Assembly (NCBI GenBank): GCA_021730285.1
Contig: CP082962.1
Span: forward strand, 3,224,001-3,288,000
Length of the DNA: 64,000 bases
Origin: Desulfovibrio sp. JY
GTDB lineage: Bacteria; Desulfobacterota; Desulfovibrionia; Desulfovibrionales; Desulfovibrionaceae
Reading direction: 5' to 3'
The position numbers were made by a program, and so were the translations under genes. Shown here piece by piece: positions 40,731 through 50,283 of the stretch (the first letter of the stretch is position 1; each line of letters opens with the position of its first letter). The notes beneath the pieces were generated by a model. The model was not told the origin of the DNA, did no database searches, and was given only the letters and a program-made list of their open reading frames with translations.

Positions 40731-42589
40731 AGCGAATCTTCTCCGGGTCGTTGCCGGTCGGCCCGCAAAAAACCGGCTCCGCTTCCTGGCGCTTCACCGT
40801 CTGGGCGCCCAAACGCAAAAAACTTGCCCTGATCCTGCCCGATACGGCGCAATCCTTCCCAATGGAGCCGCTCCCCGGCGGCTACTTCACGGTCGAAACG
40901 GACGGTCTCGTTTCGGGCACACGCTACCTTTTCGAGCTTGATGGGGAGGTTCGTCGGGCCGATCCCGCCTCGCCCCACCAGCCGGACGATGTCCACGGCC
41001 CCTCGGCCCTGGTCGATACCGGCGCGTTCGCCTGGACCGACGCCGGCTTTGCTCCGCCAGCGCCCGAGGCGCGCATCACCTACGAAATCCATGTCGGCAC
41101 CTTCACCCCGGAAGGCACGTTCGACGCGGCCATAACGCGCCTGCCGCACCTGGGCGAGCTTGGCGTCACCTGCCTGGAGCTCATGCCCGTGGCCCAGTTT
41201 CCGGGCGCTCGCAACTGGGGGTACGACGGCGTCTATCCCTACGCCCCGTCCGCGGCCTACGGCGGTCCGGCCGGACTCGCCCGGCTCGTCGACGCCTGCC
41301 ACGCCGCCGGGATCGCCGTTATTCTCGACGTCGTCTACAACCACCTTGGCCCCGAGGGGAATTACCTGCGCGATTTCGGACCCTATTTCACCGACCGCTA
41401 CCACACGCCCTGGGGCGAGGCCGTCAACTTCGACGGTCCGGGCAGCGGCCCGGTGCGGGACTTTTTCATCGGCAACGCGCTCTACTGGCTGCGGGAGTAC
41501 CATATCGACGGCCTGCGCCTCGACGCGGTGCACGCCATCTACGATCAGAGCCCGATCCACGTGGCGGCCGAACTGGCCGCCCGGGTGGAGACCTGGGTGG
41601 CCGGCGCGGGAAGGCGCGTCTTCGTCGTGGCCGAGACGTATTGCAACGATCCGGCCGTCATTACCGAGGAAGCCGCCGGCGGCATGGGGCTCGATGGCGT
41701 CTGGAACGACGATTTCCACCACGCCGTCCATGCGCTGCTCACCGGCGAAAAGCGCGGCTACTACGCCGATTACGGCAGCCGCGACGACCTGATTGCGGCC
41801 GTGACCGAAGGGTTTGTCTACGCCGGCCGCCATTCCCCGTTTTTTAACCATCGCCGGGGTGGCGACGCCGCGCATCTCCCGGCCGACCGCTTCGTCAACT
41901 GCATCCAGAACCACGACCAGGTCGGCAACCGGGCCATGGGCGAGCGGCTGATTGACCTGGTCGGTCCCGAAGCGGCCAGGCTGGCCGCCGCGCTGCTTAT
42001 TTTGTCCCCGGGCTCGCCGTTGCTCTTTATGGGCGAGGAGTGGGGTGAGGCACGGCCATTTCTCTATTTTATCAGCCATCTGGACGCCGGCCTCGTCGAT
42101 GCGGTGCGCAAGGGACGAAAGCGCGAGTTCGCCTCGTTTCGCTGGCGCGGCGAGCCGCCGGACCCCTTTGCCCAGGCGACCTTCGAGGCCAGCCGTCCGG
42201 ATTGGGCCAAGCTCGCCTCGCCCGACCACGCCGCCATGTTCGCCTGGTACCGGGAGTTGTTGCACCTTCGCGCCGCAAGCCCGGCCCTGTCCGACACGCG
42301 CCGCCGCCTGACCCGGGTCTGGCCCCTGGACGCCTACCGCGCCCTGGCCATGGAGCGCCGGGGTGGCGACGGCCGCTACCTGTGCCTCTTCAATGCAGCC
42401 AAGCGTCCGTCCCGGGTCAAAGTCGGCACGGCCGGCCGGCCCGGCGACTACGTCCGGCTCCTGGACGCCGCCGAGGTCCGTTTCGGCGGCTGGGGCGCCA
42501 TGACGCCAGAGCGTCTGTCCACGAGCTTCTTTTCCCTGCCGGCGCATTGCGCCTGCGTCTACAGATTTTCGGAGAACATGCCCACATGA
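40727..42589 (+). CDS. treZ: Malto-oligosyltrehalose trehalohydrolase
   Basis: This GH13 enzyme releases trehalose from malto-oligosyltrehalose. An N-terminal beta domain (WRFTVWAPKRKKLALIL) precedes the barrel. GH13 regions seen are DVVYNHLGPEGNYL, GLRLDAVHAIYD (nucleophile Asp), VVAETYCND (acid Glu) and CIQNHDQVGNRAMGERL. The length of 620 residues is typical. The start overlaps a palindrome and lacks a ribosome site. Its stop overlaps the start of the GH57 gene (ATGA). With TreY it forms the two-step route from glycogen-type glucans to trehalose, an osmolyte and desiccation protectant. Confidence 0.94.
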   Translation: MQRIFSGSLPVGPQKTGSASWRFTVWAPKRKKLALILPDTAQSFPMEPLPGGYFTVETDGLVSGTRYLFELDGEVRRADPASPHQPDDVHGPSALVDTGAFAWTDAGFAPPAPEARITYEIHVGTFTPEGTFDAAITRLPHLGELGVTCLELMPVAQFPGARNWGYDGVYPYAPSAAYGGPAGLARLVDACHAAGIAVILDVVYNHLGPEGNYLRDFGPYFTDRYHTPWGEAVNFDGPGSGPVRDFFIGNALYWLREYHIDGLRLDAVHAIYDQSPIHVAAELAARVETWVAGAGRRVFVVAETYCNDPAVITEEAAGGMGLDGVWNDDFHHAVHALLTGEKRGYYADYGSRDDLIAAVTEGFVYAGRHSPFFNHRRGGDAAHLPADRFVNCIQNHDQVGNRAMGERLIDLVGPEAARLAAALLILSPGSPLLFMGEEWGEARPFLYFISHLDAGLVDAVRKGRKREFASFRWRGEPPDPFAQATFEASRPDWAKLASPDHAAMFAWYRELLHLRAASPALSDTRRRLTRVWPLDAYRALAMERRGGDGRYLCLFNAAKRPSRVKVGTAGRPGDYVRLLDAAEVRFGGWGAMTPERLSTSFFSLPAHCACVYRFSENMPT

Positions 42590-45012
42590 GCCGCTACATT
42601 TGCATTCACGGCCATTTTTACCAGCCGCCCCGGGAAAATCCCTGGCTGGAGGAAGTCGAGGTCCAGGACTCGGCCCATCCGTATCACGACTGGAACGAGC
42701 GCATCACGGCCGAGTGCTACGGACCCAACGCCGCCTCCCGCATCCTGGACGGGGAAGGGCGCATCATCGACATCATCAACAACTATTCCAAGATCAGCTT
42801 CAACTTCGGCCCCACCTTGCTCTCCTGGATGCAACGCCACCATCCCAAACTCCATCAGGCCATCGTGGACGCGGACAAATTGTCCATGGAGCGCTTCGAC
42901 GGCCACGGCTCGGCCATGGCCCAGGCCTTTTCCCACATGATCATGCCGCTGGCTGCCCGGCGCGACAAGATCACCCAGGTCCGCTGGGGCATTGCCGATT
43001 TCCGCTCCCGCTTTGGCCGCGACCCCGAGGGCATGTGGCTGCCGGAAACGGCCGTGGACCTGGAGACCCTGACCATCTTGGCCGACGCCGGCATCCGCTT
43101 CACCATCCTGGCCCCCAGGCAGGCGGCCAGGGTGCGGCCGCTTGGCGGCGGGGCGTGGCAGGACGTTTCCGACAGCCGGGTGGACCCGACCACGCCGTAT
43201 GTCGTGAAGCTCCCCCGGGGGAAATCCATCAACGTCTTTTTCTACGACGGCCCCATCTCCCAGGATCTGGCCTTCGGCGACATGCTGGCCACGGGCGAGG
43301 CCTTCCATTCTCGGCTCATGGCCGCGTTTACCGACGCCGGCCGCGACTGGCCGCAGCTCGTGCACATCGCCACCGACGGCGAGACCTACGGCCACCACCA
43401 CAGTTCCGGCGAGATGGCGCTGACCTATTGCCTGTCGCTGATCGAATCCGATCCCTCGGTGGAACTCATAAATTACGCCGCCTATCTCGACCGCCATCCG
43501 CCCCGGTTCGAGGCCGCGATTTTCGAGAATTCCTCCTGGAGCTGCATCCACGGCGTGGAGCGCTGGCGCGCCGACTGCGGCTGCAATTCCGGCATGCACG
43601 GCGGCTGGAACCAGAAGTGGCGCGCGCCGCTTCGGGAGGCCATGAACTGGCTGCGCGACAAGTGCGTCGAGATTCACGAACGCCTGGCCCCGGCCTATTT
43701 CAAGGGCATCTGGAAGGCCCGCGACGCCTACATCGAGGTCATGCTCGACCGTTCCCCCGAGCGGGTGTCCGCCTTTCTCGCCGCCCACTCCAGAAAGCGT
43801 CTTTCGCCGCAAAACATGGTCACGGCGCTCAAGCTTATGGAGCTCCAGCGCTACGCCATGCTCATTTTCACCAGCTGCGGCTGGTTCTTCGACGAGATCT
43901 CCGGCATCGAGACGGTGCAGATCCTGCAATACGCCGCCCGGGCCATCCAGCTCGCTTTGGAGCTCGACGGCGTCTCCCTGGAAAGCGCGTTTACCGAAAA
44001 GTTGCGCCAGGCCCCGAGCAACGTGCTGCAAAGCGGGCTTGCGGCCTACGAGAAGTACGCCAAGCCGGCCGCCGTGACCCTGCCCCGGGTCGGCGCGCAC
44101 TACGCCATCGCCTCGCTTTTCGAGGGCTATCCCGAGCACTACGCTTTCGGTTGCTACACGGTACGGGGCACCATCTCGCTTCGCGAACGGGCTGGCCGGT
44201 CGCGGCTGGTGACGGGCCGGGCGTCGATCGCCTCGGTGGTCACCCTGGAGCACCTCGACGTGCAGTTCGCCGTCATCCATGCCGGCGACCACAACCTGAC
44301 CTGCGGCATCGCCGCCTTGGGCGACCCCGAGGCCATGCGCGGCATGGAGAGCGCCTTGCGTCAGGCCTTCGAGCGCGGCGACCTGCCCGAGACCATCCGC
44401 ACCCTCGACGCCCACTTCGGGCAAAACATCTATTCCATCTGGCACCTGTTTCGCGACGAGCAGCGCAAGGTGGTGGCCGAGGTGCTTTCCCCGGCCTACC
44501 AGGAGGCCGAAGCCACCTATCGCAAGGTTTTCGAGAACAACTACCCCGTGCTGCGTTTTCTCCAATGGCTGTCCGTGCCGCCGCCGCGCCATTTCCTGGA
44601 CGCCGCCGCCTTTGTCGTGGAAACCGACCTCAAGCGGATGCTCGGTGGCGAGGCGATGAACCTCGACCGCCTGGACGACCGCATCAAGGAGGCCAGGGGC
44701 TTCGGGCTGACCCTTGACTACGACGCCTTGGGACTTCTGGCCGCCCAGTGGGTCAACCGGCGGCTGGCGGCCTTTGGCGAGACGCCCCGGGACATCCTGG
44801 CCCTCGACAACGTCAAGGAGGCCCTGGCGCGCCTTGGCGACCTGCCCATGGGGCTGAACCTGTGGAAGGCTCAGAACATCATTTTCGAACTTTCGCGCAG
44901 CCACTACCCGGACAAGGCCGGCGCCGCCGCCGGGGGCGACAGGACCGCCGATCGCTGGCGGGCGGCGTTCGAGGCCGTGGCCGACGCGTTGCATGTGAGG
45001 GTGCCGGCATGA
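42586..45012 (+). CDS. Glycoside hydrolase family 57 protein with DUF3536
   Basis: This 808-residue protein starts with a GH57 catalytic domain (ICIHGHFYQPPRENPWLEEVEVQDSAHPYHDWNERI). It keeps the family pattern GMWLPETAVDLETLTILADAGIRFTILAP, with the nucleophile Glu in WLPE, and VHIATDGETYGHH, where an Asp acid is expected. A C-terminal DUF3536 region of about 400 residues completes it. GH57 includes amylases and glucan branching enzymes; the exact activity here is unknown. It sits between treZ and treY with ATGA overlaps at both ends, so it is translated with them and probably supplies or trims linear glucan ends for TreY. Confidence 0.9.
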   Translation: MSRYICIHGHFYQPPRENPWLEEVEVQDSAHPYHDWNERITAECYGPNAASRILDGEGRIIDIINNYSKISFNFGPTLLSWMQRHHPKLHQAIVDADKLSMERFDGHGSAMAQAFSHMIMPLAARRDKITQVRWGIADFRSRFGRDPEGMWLPETAVDLETLTILADAGIRFTILAPRQAARVRPLGGGAWQDVSDSRVDPTTPYVVKLPRGKSINVFFYDGPISQDLAFGDMLATGEAFHSRLMAAFTDAGRDWPQLVHIATDGETYGHHHSSGEMALTYCLSLIESDPSVELINYAAYLDRHPPRFEAAIFENSSWSCIHGVERWRADCGCNSGMHGGWNQKWRAPLREAMNWLRDKCVEIHERLAPAYFKGIWKARDAYIEVMLDRSPERVSAFLAAHSRKRLSPQNMVTALKLMELQRYAMLIFTSCGWFFDEISGIETVQILQYAARAIQLALELDGVSLESAFTEKLRQAPSNVLQSGLAAYEKYAKPAAVTLPRVGAHYAIASLFEGYPEHYAFGCYTVRGTISLRERAGRSRLVTGRASIASVVTLEHLDVQFAVIHAGDHNLTCGIAALGDPEAMRGMESALRQAFERGDLPETIRTLDAHFGQNIYSIWHLFRDEQRKVVAEVLSPAYQEAEATYRKVFENNYPVLRFLQWLSVPPPRHFLDAAAFVVETDLKRMLGGEAMNLDRLDDRIKEARGFGLTLDYDALGLLAAQWVNRRLAAFGETPRDILALDNVKEALARLGDLPMGLNLWKAQNIIFELSRSHYPDKAGAAAGGDRTADRWRAAFEAVADALHVRVPA

Positions 45013-47828
45013 GCGCGCCGCTTGCCACGTATCGGTTGCAGTTTTCCCCGACCTTCACCTTCGAGGACTGCCGGGCCGTCCTCGACTACCTGGTTGCCCT
45101 TGGCGTCTCCCACATCTATGCCTCGCCCATTTTCCGGGCCCGGCCGGGGTCGACCCACGGCTACGACGTGTGCGACCACAAGGAGATCAACCCCGAACTC
45201 GGCGGCGAGGAGGGCTTCCGCGCCCTGGCCGCCGAGGTCAAAAAACGCGGGCTTGGCTGGATTCAGGACATCGTGCCCAACCACATGGCCGTCTCCGGCG
45301 ACAACCGCATGCTGGTCGACGTCCTGGAAAACGGCCCGTCGTCGCGCTACTACCACTATTTCGACATCGACTGGGACCATCCCTACGAAAGCATCAAGGG
45401 TCGGATGCTGGCCCCGTTTCTCGGCAATTTTTACGGCCGGACCCTGGAGAACGGCGAGATCGCCATCGGGTTCGACCACGACGGCTTTTTCGTGCGCTAC
45501 TATGACCTGCGCTTTCCGCTGCGCATCGATTCCTACATCCGCATCCTCACGCTGGGCCTCGATGCGCTGCGCCGCAAGATCGGCCGCGACGCGCCGGACT
45601 ACATCAAGCTCCTCGGCATCCTCTACACCATCAAGTCCCTGCCGCCCGACGATCCCCAGACCGACCGCTACGACCAGATCTATTTCATCAAGCAGATGCT
45701 CTACGAACTGGCCGAAACGAGCCAGGCCGTGCGTGAACATGTCCAGGGAAACCTGGCCAAGGTCAACGGCACCGAGGAGATCGAGGGCCAGGGGGATCAG
45801 CGGGCGCTTCTCGAAAGCATCCTGTCCGAGCAGTATTTCCGGCTGTCCTATTGGAAGGTGGCCGGCGAGGAGATCAATTACCGTCGTTTTTTTTCCATAA
45901 ACGACCTCATCTCGCTGCGGGTCGAAAACGAGGCGGTGTTTCGCAACTCCCACGGCAAGATTCTCGACATGGTGCGGGAAGGGCTTTTCTCCGGGCTTCG
46001 CGTGGACCACATCGACGGGCTCTACGATCCTTCGCGCTATCTGCGCCGGCTGCGCGAGGCCATCGGCGACGCCTATCTGGTCGTGGAAAAAATCTGCGTC
46101 GGCGACGAGCCGCTGCCCGCTTTCTGGCCCATTGCCGGCTCCACGGGCTACGATTTCATGAACGCCGTGTGCCGCCTGTTCGTGGACGACGCCAAGGAAC
46201 GGGCCTTCGAGAAAATTTACGCGGGCTATACCGGCCGGCGGCAGCGGGCCGAGGATCTGGTGGTCTGGAAAAAGCGCCGCATCATCGAGACCCACATGTA
46301 CGGCGACGTGGAAAACCTGGCCCGGCTGATAAATGCCGTTTCGAGCCTGGACCGGCAAGGCTTCGACATCACCCTGCGTTCGACCAAGCGGGCGCTGTCC
46401 GAGGTGTTGGCCAATTTTCCGGTCTACCGCACCTACATCTCCCCGGACGCCCTGCGGCCGGCGGACATCGGCTACATACGCACGGCGGTGCGTAGCGCCA
46501 AGCTCCACAACGACGACCTGGCCTATGAACTGGATTTTCTGGAGCGGTTTCTGCTCCTGCAATACGACGAGAATTTCAGCGAGGAAAAGAAGATGCAGTG
46601 GGCCAGGATCGCCATGCGCTTCCAGCAGGTGACCGGCCCGCTTATGGCCAAGGGCGTGGAGGATACGGCTTTTTACGTGCTCAACAGGCTTCTTTGCTTG
46701 AATGAAGTGGGCGGCGAGCCGGGGACCTTCGGACTTTCGGCCGCGGCCTTCCACCGCGTCATGGAGGAGCGGGCCAGGCAGTGGCCGACGGCCATGAGCG
46801 CCACCGCCACCCACGACACCAAGCGCGGCGAGGATGCGCGACTGCGCCTGGCCGCCCTGTCCGAGATTCCCGATGTCTGGCGGACGGGGCTGGCCCGTTT
46901 TTCGCGCATCAACCAGCGCCGCAAGACCAGGATCGGTGACAAGCTCGCGCCGGATAAAAACGACGAATACATGCTCTACCAGGCGATTCTGGCCCATTAT
47001 CCGGTCGCTGCCGGGGATATGGCGCAATTCAAGGACCGGCTGGTCGCATTTCTGATCAAGGCCGTGCGCGAGGGCAAGGAGCGCTCCAACTGGCTCAATC
47101 CGGACCTGGAATACGAAAAGGCGCTCACGGATTTCGCCACCAGGATGTTGCGCGATTCGTCCAAGAACGCTTTTCTGACCGATGTTGCCCCGCTTTGCCG
47201 CCGGGTCACGGAATTGGGCTTTTCCTATTCCCTGGCGCAGACGCTTCTCAAACTGACTTGTCCCGGCACCCCGGATCTGTATCAGGGGACCGAGGGCTGG
47301 GATCTGTCTTTCGTCGACCCGGACAATCGCCGGCCCGTGAATTTTGCCGCCCGAGCGAAGCGGCTTGCCGCGATCGGCAAGGCCTTTGACGCCGATCCCG
47401 TGGCCCTTTGCCGAACGCTTGCGGCCTCGCCCGAAGACGGCCGGATCAAGCTTTATACGCTGTGGCGGGGGCTTTACGCCAGACGCGCCCAGCCGGCGCT
47501 GTTCACCTCCGGTGCCTATGTCCCGGCGCGGTTCGAGGGCAGCCAGGCCAAACGCCTCTTCGGCTTCTGGCGCACCTTCGAGGGCGAGGCGGCCCTGGCT
47601 CTCGTGCCCCGGCGCATCGCCGCGCTTTCCCGGGGCGAGTCCGTCTTCGCCCTGGGCGGCATTTGGGAGGACACGCGGCTTGCGGAACCCGCCCCCGGCA
47701 TCACCGAATTCACGGACGTCATGACCGGTCGACGGTTTTCTTGCGGCGAATGCTACATCAAGGACGTGCTGCGGGACTTCCCGGTGGCGCTCCTCGTCAG
47801 CGGGAAGCGGGAAGTGGAGGAAGAATAG
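45009..47828 (+). CDS. treY: Malto-oligosyltrehalose synthase
   Basis: This GH13 enzyme converts the reducing end of malto-oligosaccharides into a trehalose unit by intramolecular transglucosylation. Signature regions are TYRLQFSPTFTFEDCRAVLDYLVALGVSHIYASPIFRARPGSTHGYDV, DIVPNHMAVSGDN, GLRVDHIDGLYDP (nucleophile), LVVEKICVGDEPLP (acid) and TATHDTKRGEDARLRL. The length of 939 residues is usual for TreY with its long insertions. It starts within the stop of the GH57 gene. The operon ends at hairpin B5. Confidence 0.95.
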   Translation: MSAPLATYRLQFSPTFTFEDCRAVLDYLVALGVSHIYASPIFRARPGSTHGYDVCDHKEINPELGGEEGFRALAAEVKKRGLGWIQDIVPNHMAVSGDNRMLVDVLENGPSSRYYHYFDIDWDHPYESIKGRMLAPFLGNFYGRTLENGEIAIGFDHDGFFVRYYDLRFPLRIDSYIRILTLGLDALRRKIGRDAPDYIKLLGILYTIKSLPPDDPQTDRYDQIYFIKQMLYELAETSQAVREHVQGNLAKVNGTEEIEGQGDQRALLESILSEQYFRLSYWKVAGEEINYRRFFSINDLISLRVENEAVFRNSHGKILDMVREGLFSGLRVDHIDGLYDPSRYLRRLREAIGDAYLVVEKICVGDEPLPAFWPIAGSTGYDFMNAVCRLFVDDAKERAFEKIYAGYTGRRQRAEDLVVWKKRRIIETHMYGDVENLARLINAVSSLDRQGFDITLRSTKRALSEVLANFPVYRTYISPDALRPADIGYIRTAVRSAKLHNDDLAYELDFLERFLLLQYDENFSEEKKMQWARIAMRFQQVTGPLMAKGVEDTAFYVLNRLLCLNEVGGEPGTFGLSAAAFHRVMEERARQWPTAMSATATHDTKRGEDARLRLAALSEIPDVWRTGLARFSRINQRRKTRIGDKLAPDKNDEYMLYQAILAHYPVAAGDMAQFKDRLVAFLIKAVREGKERSNWLNPDLEYEKALTDFATRMLRDSSKNAFLTDVAPLCRRVTELGFSYSLAQTLLKLTCPGTPDLYQGTEGWDLSFVDPDNRRPVNFAARAKRLAAIGKAFDADPVALCRTLAASPEDGRIKLYTLWRGLYARRAQPALFTSGAYVPARFEGSQAKRLFGFWRTFEGEAALALVPRRIAALSRGESVFALGGIWEDTRLAEPAPGITEFTDVMTGRRFSCGECYIKDVLRDFPVALLVSGKREVEEE

Positions 47829-47833
47829 AGAAT

Positions 47834-47893
47834 CCGGGGGAGAACCTTTCTGGAGAAAGGTTCTCCCCCGGACCCCCTCTCCCAAGACTTTTC
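47834..47893 (-). repeat. Family-B intergenic hairpin, copy 5 (reversed)
   Basis: The hairpin at 47834-47871 is a perfect palindrome with arms CCGGGGGAGAACCTTTC. The lead-in motif appears on its right in reverse complement (CCCCCTCTCCCAAGACTTTTC), so it points along the minus strand, directly after the plus-strand treY. Confidence 0.85.
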
Positions 47894-47931
47894 ATAGTAG
47901 TACGATGTGATATCACAGCACCATAGTTGAA

Positions 47932-47992
47932 AAATTTAGGAAGGGGAGAGCACGAGAGGGGAGAACCCTTTTTAAAGGGTTTCCCCTCTCGC
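47932..47992 (-). repeat. Family-A intergenic hairpin, copy 11 (overlaps a coding end)
   Basis: The hairpin at 47953-47991 has arms CGAGAGGGGAGAACCC. The reverse tail (AAAATTTAGGAAGGGGAG) is on the left. Its minus-strand reading supplies the last codons and the TAA stop of the MBL-fold hydrolase gene. Confidence 0.9.
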
Positions 47993-48721
47993 ATTTTCTT
48001 TCCCTCTTCCAACCTCCAACACATCACCGGCGTTGGCGTAGTGGAAAAGGGTGACGTCCGGGTGGGTGAGTTGCGGGGCGAAGCGGTCGAGGTAGTGCGT
48101 CTTGCCATTGACGTGCATGGGCACGAAGACGCGGGGCCTGACCGTTCCCACGAATTGCGGCGCGCCGGAAAGGCTCGGGAGTCTCGGGTCCATGTTGGAG
48201 AAGGCGATATCCACGGGCTTGGCGGCGATGCGTTTGAGCGCCAGCCGCCAGGACATGCCGACCGCCCGCCTGGCCGCCGGTGATTGCCCGGGCCAGTCCC
48301 AAAGCGCCAAGTCTCCGCCGAAATAGACGCGAAGCCCGGCGACGTCGATCAGGTAGGCCACTCCCATGTCGTTGCTTTCCAGGGCTTCGACGCGCACCCC
48401 GTCCACATCCTTGACCATATCCGGTTCCATGACCAGCGCGTCCGCGGGCAGGCTGTCGGCGTGGAGGTCGGCCACGTCGTCGGACACCACGAACCGGCGC
48501 GAGGCCGCCCGGCGCGTGGCGTTTACGATGTCCGGATCGAAATGGTCGTCGTGGGAGTGGGAGACGAAGACCGTGAGGTCCGCGCCGTCGATATGCGAAG
48601 CGGCGACCGTGGCCGCCGCTTCGGGGAGATAGCTTGGAGCGGGATAGTCGAAGAGCAGGGTTTTGCCTTCGGCTTCCAGGATGAAGCAGTCGTGGTGGAT
48701 ATAAACGATGCGCGCCGGCAT
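47972..48721 (-). CDS. MBL-fold metallo-hydrolase (UlaG-like)
   Basis: This metallo-beta-lactamase-fold hydrolase has the metal motif HSHDDH at residues 55-60 and further ligands around VYFGGDLALWDW and a C-terminal VFVPMHVNGKTHYLDRFAPQL. The length is 249 residues. The pattern resembles the UlaG/YtnP-like branch that hydrolyses lactones or phosphodiesters, but the substrate is unknown. The final residues ENARGETL and the stop come from a family-A hairpin, giving the same ARGETL ending as the unrelated dehydrogenase at 3108-4004. It lies 20 bases downstream of cysS on the same strand. Confidence 0.83.
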   Translation of the reverse strand: MPARIVYIHHDCFILEAEGKTLLFDYPAPSYLPEAAATVAASHIDGADLTVFVSHSHDDHFDPDIVNATRRAASRRFVVSDDVADLHADSLPADALVMEPDMVKDVDGVRVEALESNDMGVAYLIDVAGLRVYFGGDLALWDWPGQSPAARRAVGMSWRLALKRIAAKPVDIAFSNMDPRLPSLSGAPQFVGTVRPRVFVPMHVNGKTHYLDRFAPQLTHPDVTLFHYANAGDVLEVGRGKENARGETL

Positions 48722-48741
48722 GGCCCGATTTCGGCCTCGCC

Positions 48742-50199
48742 TTAGGCCACGTCCCACTGCGGCCCGGCGGGCGTGTCCATGACCGTGACGCCAAGGCCGG
48801 TCAATTCGTCGCGGATGGCGTCGGAGCGGGCGAAGTCCTTGGCCTTGCGCGCGTCCTGGCGCTCGGCCACGAGGGCATCCACCCGGGCCGGGTCGATGCC
48901 CAGGCGCGCGGCGCGGCAGGTTTTGAGTTCGCCGAGGAACTCCTGGCTGTCCCGGCCGCACACGCCGAGAATGATTGACCAGGTCTCGAAATCCGTGAGA
49001 ATGCGCCGCACGATGTCGGCCGTTTCGGCGCTCTTGGCCAAGGTCTTGTCTTCCATGAGCCGCCCGGCCAGCCGCACCGCGCCGAACACATGGCCCAGGG
49101 CCTGGGCCGTATTGAGATCGTCGTCCATGGCAGCGGTGAAGCCCTGTTCGTGCCTGGCCAGCTCCTCGGCGATTTCGGCCGGCAGCTTGGTCCCCGACCA
49201 TTTGGCCCGGGTCAGCGCCTGCTCCATTTGCGCCTTGGCCGCGTAGAGGCGTTTGATGCCTTTTTCCGCTTCGTCCAAGGCCTGGTCGGAATAGTCCAGC
49301 GGGCTTCTGTAGTGGGAGGAGACAAGGAAAAAGCGCAGCACTTCCGGCAGGTAGCGCTTGTAGATGTCGCGGATGGTGATGAAGTTGCCAAGGGACTTGG
49401 ACATCTTCTCGGTATTGATGCGCACGAAGCCGTTGTGCACCCAGAAGCGGCAGAATTCCTTGCCTGTGGCCGCCTCGCTCTGGGCGATCTCGTTTTCGTG
49501 GTGCGGGAAGATGAGGTCCTGGCCGCCGCCGTGGATGTCGAAGGGAATCCCCAGGATCTTTTCGCTCATGACCGAGCATTCCAGGTGCCAGCCCGGCCGT
49601 CCCGGGCCAAACGGGCTTTCCCAGACCGGCTCGCCGGGTTTCGACGCCTTCCACAGGGCGAAATCGAGGGGGTCTTCCTTTTCGTCGCCCGGGGCGATCC
49701 GCGCGCCGGCGCGCATGTCGTCGATATCGCGGCCGGAAAGCTTGCCGTAGCCGTCAAAGGAGCGCACCCGGAAATAGACGTCCCCGGACGGGGTGCGGTA
49801 GGCGTGGCCCGTTTCGATCAGGCGCCCGGCCATGGCCGCCATGGCTTCCACGTACTCCGTGGCCCGGGGCTCGGCGTCGGCGCGCAGGATGCCGAGCTTG
49901 TCCATGTCCTCGTAAAAAGCGGCGATGTAGCGTTCGGCGATAGCCGCGCAGGTCGTGTTCTCGCTTCCGGCCTTCTTGATGATCTTGTCGTCCACGTCCG
50001 TGAAGTTGCGCACGAAGGTGACGTCGTAGCCCAGATGGCGCAGGTAGCGCACCAGCACGTCGAAAACCACCGACGAACGGGCGTGCCCGATGTGGCACAG
50101 GTCATAGGCGGTGATGCCGCAGACGTACATGGCCACCTTGCCCGGGTGAAGCGGGGTAAAGGGCTCCTTGGCCCGGGCCATGGTGTTGAAAAGCTGCAT
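48742..50199 (-). CDS. cysS: Cysteinyl-tRNA synthetase
   Basis: This class I synthetase charges tRNA-Cys. It has the zinc-binding Cys27 (YVCGITAYD), HIGH at residues 36-39 (CHIGHARSS), the second zinc cysteine in GWHLECSVM, zinc-binding His/Glu in FPHHENE, and KMSKS (INTEKMSKSLGNF). The C-terminal anticodon-side tail reads AERQDARKAKDFARSDAIRDELTGLG. The length of 485 residues is normal. The start at 50199 is supported by GGAGG. It serves as an internal reference for the degenerate copy fused to cysteine synthase at 60730-63033. Confidence 0.96.
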   Translation of the reverse strand: MQLFNTMARAKEPFTPLHPGKVAMYVCGITAYDLCHIGHARSSVVFDVLVRYLRHLGYDVTFVRNFTDVDDKIIKKAGSENTTCAAIAERYIAAFYEDMDKLGILRADAEPRATEYVEAMAAMAGRLIETGHAYRTPSGDVYFRVRSFDGYGKLSGRDIDDMRAGARIAPGDEKEDPLDFALWKASKPGEPVWESPFGPGRPGWHLECSVMSEKILGIPFDIHGGGQDLIFPHHENEIAQSEAATGKEFCRFWVHNGFVRINTEKMSKSLGNFITIRDIYKRYLPEVLRFFLVSSHYRSPLDYSDQALDEAEKGIKRLYAAKAQMEQALTRAKWSGTKLPAEIAEELARHEQGFTAAMDDDLNTAQALGHVFGAVRLAGRLMEDKTLAKSAETADIVRRILTDFETWSIILGVCGRDSQEFLGELKTCRAARLGIDPARVDALVAERQDARKAKDFARSDAIRDELTGLGVTVMDTPAGPQWDVA

Positions 50200-50283
50200 G
50201 AAGGCCTCCGATGAAAAGTGCCCACCTGTTGCAAAGCGATCCCGGAAAGTCAAGGGAGGCGGGCGGGTGGGCGCGGCCGGGCG

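Noticed and set aside
42559-47885. Very long open frames on the minus strand opposite the GH57 and treY genes (about 810 and 990 codons)
   Set aside because: They mirror the codon structure of the true genes in GC-rich DNA, have low-complexity His/Gly/Val/Gln composition, and lack ribosome sites and family motifs.
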